Shown piece by piece: positions 7,901 to 12,124 of a stretch of 12,124 bases of DNA (the stretch's first letter is position 1; each line of letters begins with the position of its first letter). This DNA is from DATLGD01 sp035540755 (GTDB lineage Bacteria; Actinomycetota; Actinomycetes; Mycobacteriales; SCTD01), in the NCBI GenBank assembly GCA_035540755.1, contig DATLGD010000119.1, forward strand, positions 1 through 12,124, read 5' to 3'. The translations under genes were made by a program, and so were the position numbers. The notes below the pieces were generated by a model, which saw only the letters and a program-made list of their open reading frames with translations, did not search any database and was not told the origin of the DNA.

Positions 7901-8487
7901 GTGGTGAGGTCCTGCAGCCGGGCGAGGTTGGCCGACATCGCCTCGAGCTTGCGGAGCGCCTTCTCCTTGCGCTTCCTGTGCTTGAGGACGCCGGCGGCCT
8001 CCTCGATGAAGCCGCGGCGGTCCTCCGGACGGGCCTGCAGCACGGTGTCGAGCTGTCCCTGGCCGACCACGACGTGCAGCTCGCGGCCGATGCCGCTGTC
8101 GCTCATCAGCTCCTGCACGTCGACCAGGCGGCACCGGTCGCCGTTGATGGAGTACTCGCTCGCGCCGTCGCGGAACATCAGGCGGCGCACGCTGACCTCG
8201 GCGTACTCGATGGGCAGCGCGCCGTCGGAGTTGTCGATGGTCAGCGTCACCTCAGCGCGGCCGAGCGGCGGCCGCCCGGGCGTGCCGGCGAAGATGACGT
8301 CCTCCATCTTGCCGCCGCGCAGCGCCTTGGCGCCCTGCTCGCCGAGGACCCAGGCGATCGCGTCGACGACGTTGCTCTTGCCCGAGCCGTTGGGGCCGAC
8401 CACGCAGGTGATCCCCGGCTCGAAGCGCAGGGTCGTCGGCGAGGCGAAGGACTTGAAGCCCTTCAGCGTGAGGCTCTTGAGGTGCAC
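4945..8487 (-). CDS. smc: Chromosome segregation ATPase SMC (1180 aa)
   Basis: This is the SMC subunit of condensin, which with ScpA and ScpB organises and segregates the chromosome. The length is typical. It starts with GTG giving MHLKSLTLKGFKSFA. Walker A GPNGSGKS is at residues 31-38, with QGQLDTVLQARPEDRR following in the N-terminal head. Two long Ala/Arg/Glu-rich coiled-coil arms (roughly 165-500 and 660-1010) flank a hinge at about 505-655. The C-terminal head has the ABC signature LSGGE (1085-1089) and Walker B VMDEVEAALDD (Asp1113, Glu1114). No motif is broken. ftsY follows after 26 nt. Upstream is a 127-bp gap and then a small coiled-coil gene; the acylphosphatase gene often found before smc in actinobacteria is absent here. 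The long plus-strand open frames across this region are GC-rich shadows. Confidence 0.98.
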   Translation of the reverse strand: MHLKSLTLKGFKSFASPTTLRFEPGITCVVGPNGSGKSNVVDAIAWVLGEQGAKALRGGKMEDVIFAGTPGRPPLGRAEVTLTIDNSDGALPIEYAEVSVRRLMFRDGASEYSINGDRCRLVDVQELMSDSGIGRELHVVVGQGQLDTVLQARPEDRRGFIEEAAGVLKHRKRKEKALRKLEAMSANLARLQDLTTELRRQLKPLGRQAEVARRAATVQADLRDSRLRLLADDLVQLRSSLEAEVRDETALRERRAVVERDLGQAQQRETALEAAAAEQAPALARAQETWYRLSALEERLRGTATLAAERHRHLTSSLGDERQGGRDPEALEREAAGVREQETALGTQVAADAERLRDAVTRRTDAEAALSAEEKALVAAVRAVADRREGLARLTGQVSALRSRSAAAEAELGRLSAALDEARARAERAQADLEQLQVEAGGLDEGEVDLDEQHETAAARLAEAQDRLAALQAAERDAERERSTWAARRDALALSLARKDGAGALLAADLPGVLGSVAALVQVQPGHEAAVAAALGVVADAVAVASPGDAAEALGRLKTDDAGRAGLLVGGGGYDDDTPWPQLPAGARWAMDLVDTPETLRPALTRALRRVAVVDALDDARRLVEQLPGVRAVTAEGDLLGDDWAVGGSASAPSLLEVQAAVDEAAGRHDEAQRRQERLRFEVQAARTDLESAQAQVQTALDQLHQSDARMAALSEQLGLLASAARAAEAEAGRLEQARVRAEEARDRDLSGLAELEERLALAEQAPADEEPSTDLRDRLAAQASAARAAEVEARLAVRTGEERARALTGRAEALERAARQERAARERLEQQKATRAAGAVVAEAVAAAAREAVERIGESLQRATAEREEAQAARTVTEGEVLALRARTRELAAELDRLTDVVHRDELARTEQRARIEALEARAVEEWSVPLETLLADYGPEVPVPVTGDDDEPGEPVPYDRAAQEKRAAAAERALALLGKVNPLALEEYAALEERSAFLSTQLEDLKATRRDLLTVVADVDARISQTFTAAFEDTAREFVHVFATLFPGGEGKLVLTEPGDPLTTGIEVLARPAGKKVSRLSLLSGGERSLTAIALLVAIFRARPSPFYVMDEVEAALDDRNLGRLLELMTQLRESSQLIVITHQKRTMEIGDALYGVTMRGDGVSTVVSQRLREREPV

Positions 8488-8529
8488 CAGTCGCTCTCGG
8501 GCCAGGGGGAAGGCCGGGTCTGGTCCGCG

Positions 8530-8535
8530 ACACTA
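8530..8535 (-). promoter_or_regulatory. Possible -10 element of an smc promoter
   Basis: On the minus strand TAGTGT fits TAnnnT and lies 42 bp before the smc GTG, in the 127-bp gap between the small coiled-coil gene and smc. No good -35 hexamer is seen at 16-18 bp. A GGAAC about 18 bp upstream could suit an ECF-type sigma factor. The evidence is weak. Confidence 0.25.
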
Positions 8536-8575
8536 CCGGCGGCGAGCGCGCTCGTGGTTCCGGACGCGCGAAGGG

Positions 8576-8609
8576 CGCTCCCCCGTGCGGGAAGCGCTCT
8601 CGGGGAGCG
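8576..8609 (-). terminator. Hairpin just after the small coiled-coil gene
   Basis: CGCTCCCC (8576-8583) pairs perfectly with GGGGAGCG (8602-8609) around an 18-nt loop, starting 5 nt past the gene's TGA on the minus strand. There is no U-tract. It could terminate or attenuate read-through into smc, or stabilise the 3' end of the short mRNA. Confidence 0.4.
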
Positions 8610-8614
8610 GCAGG

Positions 8615-8833
8615 TCAGCTGTAGGCGGGCTGGTCGGCCGGGAGCGTGAGCAGGCTGAGGTCGTCGTCGACCCACTCCGTCTGCGAGACCGAGTGCAGCA
8701 GCGCCTCGTGCACCTCGCGGGCGCGGGCGAGCTCGGCCTCGAGCTCGGCGACCCGGCCCCGCAGACGGCGCACCTCGGCGGCGAGGCGCAGATCGGTGCT
8801 GACACCGACGTGTCCGAGAAGGGCCTTGGCCAT
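8615..8833 (-). CDS. Small coiled-coil protein of unknown function (72 aa)
   Basis: I do not recognise a named family. The start MAKALLGHVGV is followed by a predicted amphipathic helix, RLAAEVRRLRGRVAELEAELARAREVHEALL cut into heptad-like steps (about residues 16-46), and then an acidic tail (TEWVDDDLSLLTLPADQPAYS). No membrane segment or signal peptide is visible, so it is presumably cytoplasmic. The ATG (8831-8833) is well supported: GGAGGAA lies 7 nt upstream (8841-8847). A promoter-like pair lies about 85-110 bp before the start, and a hairpin follows the stop, so it looks like a short independent transcript. Codon third positions match the neighbours. Its place directly upstream of smc is suggestive, but no function can be assigned. 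Confidence 0.82.
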   Translation of the reverse strand: MAKALLGHVGVSTDLRLAAEVRRLRGRVAELEAELARAREVHEALLHSVSQTEWVDDDLSLLTLPADQPAYS

Positions 8834-8916
8834 GACGGAGTTCCTCCGGGAAGTGCGTGCCGGCGAGTGACGTGCTGATCCAGCTGCCCGGCGGTCGGCA
8901 CAGGAGCGGTGACGAA

Positions 8917-8945
8917 AGTGTGACAGCCGACCTCGGCACGGTCAA
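8917..8945 (-). promoter_or_regulatory. Likely sigma-70 promoter of the small coiled-coil gene
   Basis: On the minus strand TTGACC (8945-8940) is followed after exactly 17 bp by CACACT (8922-8917), with TGT just before it as an extended -10. Transcription would begin near 8910, leaving a leader of about 75 nt. The -35 differs from consensus at one base; the -10 is weaker. Confidence 0.5.
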
Positions 8946-9005
8946 GGGCGGGTCACAGCCAGGTCACGGGCGGACCGCGGGCCCCACCGCCCCCTCCCCC
9001 CTCCG

Positions 9006-9069
9006 GTGATCAACAGGAAGTCACCGCCGGACACGCCTCGCGTGTCGCGGGAGATCCCCTGTTGATCAC
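9006..9069. repeat. Palindromic intergenic element, copy B (GTGATCAACAGG family)
   Basis: The ends form a perfect 13-bp inverted repeat, GGTGATCAACAGG (9005-9017) and CCTGTTGATCACC (9058-9070). Inside is a second hairpin, GACACG (9030-9035) and CGTGTC (9041-9046), with a CCTCG loop. Length (64 bp) and outer sequence match the element at 842-906. The loops differ, so the arms rather than the whole unit are conserved. It sits 66 bp before the helicase ATG. Confidence 0.85.
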
Positions 9070-9135
9070 CGCGGCCGCGGACGACGCCGCCGCCACCGGA
9101 GCGCCGGCGGGGTCGTGGGGCAGGATCCGGGGTCG

Positions 9136-11691
9136 ATGACCACCACGACCCCCGGCTCGCCACCTCCGCTCGTGGCCGCCACCGCCGGCCTCGAAGCGCC
9201 CGAGGAGGTGCTGGAGGCCTTCACCGCCTGGGCGCAGGAGGAGCGTGGCCTGTCGCTCTACCCCGCGCAGGAGGAGGCGCTGCTCGAGCTCGCGGCGGGC
9301 GCGCACGTCGTGCTGTCGACGCCGACCGGCAGCGGCAAGAGCCTCGTGGCCACCGGCGCGCACGCGCTGGCGCTGGCCGCCGGCGACCCGACCCGACGAC
9401 GCAGCGTCTACACCGCGCCGATCAAGGCGCTGGTGTCGGAGAAGTTCTTCGCCCTCGTCGAGGTGTTCGGCCCAGAGCTGGTCGGCATGGCGACCGGGGA
9501 CGCGTCGGTCAACCCCGACGCCCCGATCGTCTGCTGCACCGCCGAGGTGCTCGCGAACAAGGCGCTGCGCGAGGGCGACGGCTCCGACGTCGGCGTCGCC
9601 GTGCTGGACGAGTTCCACTACTACGCCGATCCCGACCGCGGCTGGGCCTGGCAGGTACCGCTGCTGGAGATGACCGGCACCCAGTTCCTGCTCATGAGCG
9701 CCACGCTCGGCGACGTCGACTGGCTGCGCGAGGACCTCGAGCGGCGCTCGCAGCGACCCGCGGCGCTGGTGACGAGCGTCGAGCGGCCGGTGCCGCTGTC
9801 GTTCAGCTACGCCATGACGCCGGTGCACGAGACGCTGACCGAGCTGCTCGAGACGCACCAGGCGCCGGTGTACGTCGTGCACCCGACGCAGGCCGGCGCC
9901 GTCGAGCAGGCGCAGGCGCTGATGAGCGTCAACGTCTGCAGCCGCGAGGAGAAGGACGCCATCGCCGACGCGATCGGCGACTTCCGCTTTCCCGCCGGCT
10001 TCGGGCGCACCCTGTCGCGCCTGGTGCGGCACGGCATCGGCGTCCACCACGCCGGGATGCTGCCGCGCTACCGGCGCCTGGTCGAGCAGCTCACCCAGGC
10101 CGGGCTGATGAAGGTCGTCTGCGGCACCGACACGCTCGGCGTCGGCATCAACGTCCCGATCCGCACCGTGCTGATCACGGCTCTGGCCAAGTACGACGGC
10201 GTGGCGACCCGGCACCTGCGCGCCCGGGAGTTCCACCAGCTCGCCGGGCGCGCGGGTCGGGCCGGCTACGACGTCGCCGGCACCGTCGTCGTGCAGGCGC
10301 CCGAGCACGACATCGCCAACGCCAAGGCGCTGGCGAAGATCGGCGACGACCCGAAGAAGCGCCGCTCCTACAGCCGCAAGAAGCCGCCCGAGGGGTCGGT
10401 GAACTGGAGCGACAAGACCTTCGAGCGGCTCGTGGCCGCCGAGCCGGAGCGGCTCACCTCGCAGTTCCGGGTGACGTCGTCGATGCTGCTGCAGCTGATG
10501 GCCCGGCCGGGCGACCCGTTCGTGCACGCCCGTCGGCTGCTGCTCGACAACCACGACGACCGGACGGCTCGGCGACGGCACGTCCGGCGGGCGATCGCCC
10601 TGTTCCGGGCGCTCGAGGCCTCCGGCGTCGTCGAGCGCCTGCCGGAGCCGGACGCCGACGGGCGGCGGGTCCGGCTCACCGTCGACCTGCGGCCGGACTT
10701 CGCGCTCGACCAGCCGCTCGCGCCGTTCGCGCTCGCGGCGCTCGACCTGCTCGACCGGGAGGCGCCGACCTACGCCCTCGACGTGCTGTCCGTCTTCGAG
10801 GCGACCCTCGACGACCCCCGGCAGGTGCTGCGGGCGCAGATGTCCAAGGCCAAGGGCGAGGTCGTCGCCGAGCTGAAGATGCAGGGCGTCGAGTACGAGG
10901 AGCGGATGGAGCGGCTCGAGGAGGTCAGCTGGCCGAAGCCCCTGGCCGACCTGCTGTTCCCGATGTTCGAGACGTACGCGCAGAGCCAGCCGTGGGTGCG
11001 CGACTTCGAGCTGTCGCCGAAGTCGGTGGCGCGCGACCTGTCCGAGCGGCACATGACGTTCGTCGAGTTCGTCGGCTTCTACGGCCTCGCCCGTAGCGAG
11101 GGGCTCGTGCTGCGCTACCTCGCCGACTCCTACAAGGTGCTCAAGCGCACCGTGCCCGAGGACGCCCGCACCGAGGAGGTCGAGGACCTCGTCGAGTGGC
11201 TGGGCGAGCTGGTCCGCCAGGTCGACTCGAGCCTGCTGGACGAGTGGGAGGCGATGCGGGCCGGCGCGGACGCGCCGCAGGAGGGCCCGGTCGAGGTCGA
11301 CCGGCCGCGCCCGGTGACCGCCAACCGCCGCGCCTTCGGCGTGCTGGTCCGCAACGTGCTCTTCCGGCGGGTCGAGCTGGTGGCGCTGCGCCGCTGGATC
11401 GACCTCGGCGAGCTGGACCCAGAGCTCGGCGAGGAGGGCTGGCGCGAGGGCGTGGAGGCCTACTTCGCCGAGCACGACGAGGTCGGCACAGGTCCGGACG
11501 CCCGCGGCCCGCAGATGTTCCAGGTCGACGAGAGCCCCGAGGGCCGGCCAGGCACCTGGCACGTGCGGCAGGTGCTCGACGACCCGGCCGGCGACCACGA
11601 CTGGGCGATCACCGCCGACGTCGACCTCGCGGCGTCCGACCAGGCCGGCGAGGCGGTGCTCGTCGTGCACGGCCTCGCGCGGCTCGACTGA
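9136..11691 (+). CDS. Ski2-like DExH-box helicase with C-terminal DUF3516 domain (851 aa)
   Basis: This is an ATP-dependent superfamily 2 helicase of an actinobacterial family whose nucleic-acid substrate and role are not established. Motifs in order: YPAQEEAL (42-49), Walker A TPTGSGKS (62-69), TAPIKALVSEKF (93-104), DEFH (158-161), SAT (188-190), GVHHAGM and GTDTLGVGINVP in the second RecA-like domain, and motif VI QLAGRAGR (368-375). The C-terminal half matches DUF3516 proteins, including ELSPKS, FYGLARSEGLVLRYLADSYK, VRQVDSSLLDEWEA and the near-terminal DDPAGDHDW. The ATG at 9136 has a modest AGGA about 10 nt upstream; a GTG at 9115 would add seven residues. No motif is missing. It is transcribed away from smc and meets a second member of the same family tail to tail. 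A long minus-strand open frame opposite it is a shadow. Confidence 0.94.
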   Translation: MTTTTPGSPPPLVAATAGLEAPEEVLEAFTAWAQEERGLSLYPAQEEALLELAAGAHVVLSTPTGSGKSLVATGAHALALAAGDPTRRRSVYTAPIKALVSEKFFALVEVFGPELVGMATGDASVNPDAPIVCCTAEVLANKALREGDGSDVGVAVLDEFHYYADPDRGWAWQVPLLEMTGTQFLLMSATLGDVDWLREDLERRSQRPAALVTSVERPVPLSFSYAMTPVHETLTELLETHQAPVYVVHPTQAGAVEQAQALMSVNVCSREEKDAIADAIGDFRFPAGFGRTLSRLVRHGIGVHHAGMLPRYRRLVEQLTQAGLMKVVCGTDTLGVGINVPIRTVLITALAKYDGVATRHLRAREFHQLAGRAGRAGYDVAGTVVVQAPEHDIANAKALAKIGDDPKKRRSYSRKKPPEGSVNWSDKTFERLVAAEPERLTSQFRVTSSMLLQLMARPGDPFVHARRLLLDNHDDRTARRRHVRRAIALFRALEASGVVERLPEPDADGRRVRLTVDLRPDFALDQPLAPFALAALDLLDREAPTYALDVLSVFEATLDDPRQVLRAQMSKAKGEVVAELKMQGVEYEERMERLEEVSWPKPLADLLFPMFETYAQSQPWVRDFELSPKSVARDLSERHMTFVEFVGFYGLARSEGLVLRYLADSYKVLKRTVPEDARTEEVEDLVEWLGELVRQVDSSLLDEWEAMRAGADAPQEGPVEVDRPRPVTANRRAFGVLVRNVLFRRVELVALRRWIDLGELDPELGEEGWREGVEAYFAEHDEVGTGPDARGPQMFQVDESPEGRPGTWHVRQVLDDPAGDHDWAITADVDLAASDQAGEAVLVVHGLARLD

Positions 11692-12124
11692 CCCGTCCGT
11701 CTGGCAGCACCTGCTTCGCGCCAGCGGAGCCGGACGCACCGGACGGCGCCGCCTGCCGGACCGGACGCAGCAGGCGACGCCGTCCGGTGCGTCCGGCTCC
11801 GCTGGCGCGGAGCAGGTGCCAGCTGCCGGGCCGCTCGTCGACGACGAACAGCGCCGGGCCGCGGGCGTCCGGGCCGGTGAGCACCTCGTCGTGGTCCTCG
11901 AAGTACCGCCCGATCGCGGTCTCCCAGTCGACGTCCGGGTCGAGCTCGCACAGCGGCGTCCAGTGCCGGCGGGCGACGAGCTCCACGCGCCGCCACAGGG
12001 CGTTGCGCACGAGCACGCGGAAGGCCCGCCGGTTCTCGGTGAGGGCGCGCGGGCGCTGCACCTGCACCGGCTCGGCGCCCGTGCCGCCGCCTGCCACGAG
12101 GGCCTCCCACTCGTCGAGCAGGCT
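11609..12124 (-). CDS. Second DUF3516-type helicase, C-terminal fragment with altered end (runs off the right edge)
   Basis: The visible 171 codons begin inside the gene with SLLDEWEALVAG and continue RPRALTENRRAFRVLVRN, RRVELVARRHW, CELDPDV, YFEDHDEVLTGPDARGP and VVDERPGSWHL. Each has a counterpart in the C-terminus of the helicase at 9136-11691, so this is a paralog; its helicase motifs lie outside the window. Homology stops at the W-H-L codons, exactly where the large inverted repeat begins. The conserved DDPxGDHDW ending and about 30 more residues are missing. The frame instead reads through the hairpin as an Arg/Ala/Gly-rich tail and stops at 11609, 83 bp into the antisense of the other helicase. 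It is either a functional protein with a replaced tail or a 3'-truncated copy; this cannot be decided here. Confidence 0.8.
   Translation of the reverse strand, partial: SLLDEWEALVAGGGTGAEPVQVQRPRALTENRRAFRVLVRNALWRRVELVARRHWTPLCELDPDVDWETAIGRYFEDHDEVLTGPDARGPALFVVDERPGSWHLLRASGAGRTGRRRLLRPVRQAAPSGASGSAGAKQVLPDGRVSRAARGRARRAPPRRPGRTPRGRRRR
11701..11822. repeat. Large inverted repeat (50-bp arms) between convergent helicase genes
   Basis: Arms at 11707-11756 and 11770-11819 match at 48 of 50 positions, with a 13-nt loop. The mismatches are T11716 against G11810 (a wobble pair in plus-strand RNA) and C11749 against A11777. CTGGCA at 11701-11706 extends the arms if three bases bulge. CGGACGCA recurs in both arms and the loop. 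It begins 10 nt after the plus-strand helicase stop, so it is a strong candidate bidirectional terminator, although it lacks a U-tract. It also occupies the last codons of the minus-strand paralog. The structure is certain; function is inferred. Confidence 0.88.

Larger units (their letters stand above)
8834..9135. other. 302-bp divergent intergenic region between the small gene and the helicase
   Basis: This holds, from left to right, the leader and promoter of the small coiled-coil gene (minus strand), a CCC-rich stretch at about 8985-9003, the palindromic element at 9006-9069, and a 65-bp GC-rich leader of the helicase. I see no clear sigma-70 promoter for the helicase and no additional gene. 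Confidence 0.6.

Noticed and set aside
4945..8487. Many short repeated GC-rich words in smc that look like tandem repeats
   Set aside because: They come from heptad-rich Ala/Arg/Glu coiled-coil coding with strong codon bias; no regular repeat unit or spacer pattern supports a CRISPR array or satellite.
8543..8552. GAGCGCGCTC palindrome between the small gene and smc
   Set aside because: A 10-bp GC palindrome with no loop is expected by chance at this GC content and has no second copy or neighbouring site.
6373..8649. 758-codon plus-strand open frame opposite smc
   Set aside because: Shadow of the smc coiled-coil coding sequence, whose strong codon bias leaves the complementary frame free of stops.
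9010..11739. 909-codon minus-strand open frame opposite the helicase
   Set aside because: It is the antisense of a helicase with all motifs intact; the translation is Arg/His/Leu/Gly-rich without domains, and it runs through the palindromic element.

Overview
The window comes from a high-GC actinobacterium. Coding third positions are almost all G or C, GTG starts are frequent, and the order smc-ftsY-amtB-glnK-glnD is the conserved actinobacterial arrangement also known from Streptomyces and Mycobacterium. I cannot name the genus from sequence alone.

Layout. (1) 1-2970, minus strand: an ammonium/nitrogen-signalling operon read right to left, amtB, then two tandem PII genes, then the N-terminal 267 codons of glnD, which runs off the left edge. 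amtB and the first PII gene, and the two PII genes, are joined by 4-nt start/stop overlaps. A 125-bp gap with a 65-bp palindrome separates the second PII gene from glnD. A candidate GlnR operator lies upstream of amtB. (2) 3129-3710, plus strand: a small SAM-dependent methyltransferase, divergent from amtB. (3) 3707-8487, minus strand: smc followed by ftsY, the chromosome-organisation ATPase and the SRP receptor. (4) 8615-8833, minus strand: a 72-residue coiled-coil protein upstream of smc with its own likely promoter. (5) 9136-11691, plus strand: a Ski2-like DExH helicase of the DUF3516 type. (6) 11609-12124, minus strand: the C-terminal part of a second helicase of the same family, tail to tail with the first. 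A 50-bp-arm inverted repeat sits at the junction, where the second gene's homology ends.

The nitrogen genes work together: AmtB imports ammonium, PII trimers read ATP/ADP and 2-oxoglutarate and gate AmtB, and GlnD modifies PII at Tyr51. Most of the window is conserved core genome. The less ordinary features are the duplicated PII genes with an 81-bp identical block across the T-loop, two copies of an intergenic palindrome built on GTGATCAACAGG, the convergent helicase paralogs, and the large hairpin at their junction. I found no defence system, prophage, transposase, CRISPR array, tRNA or rRNA.
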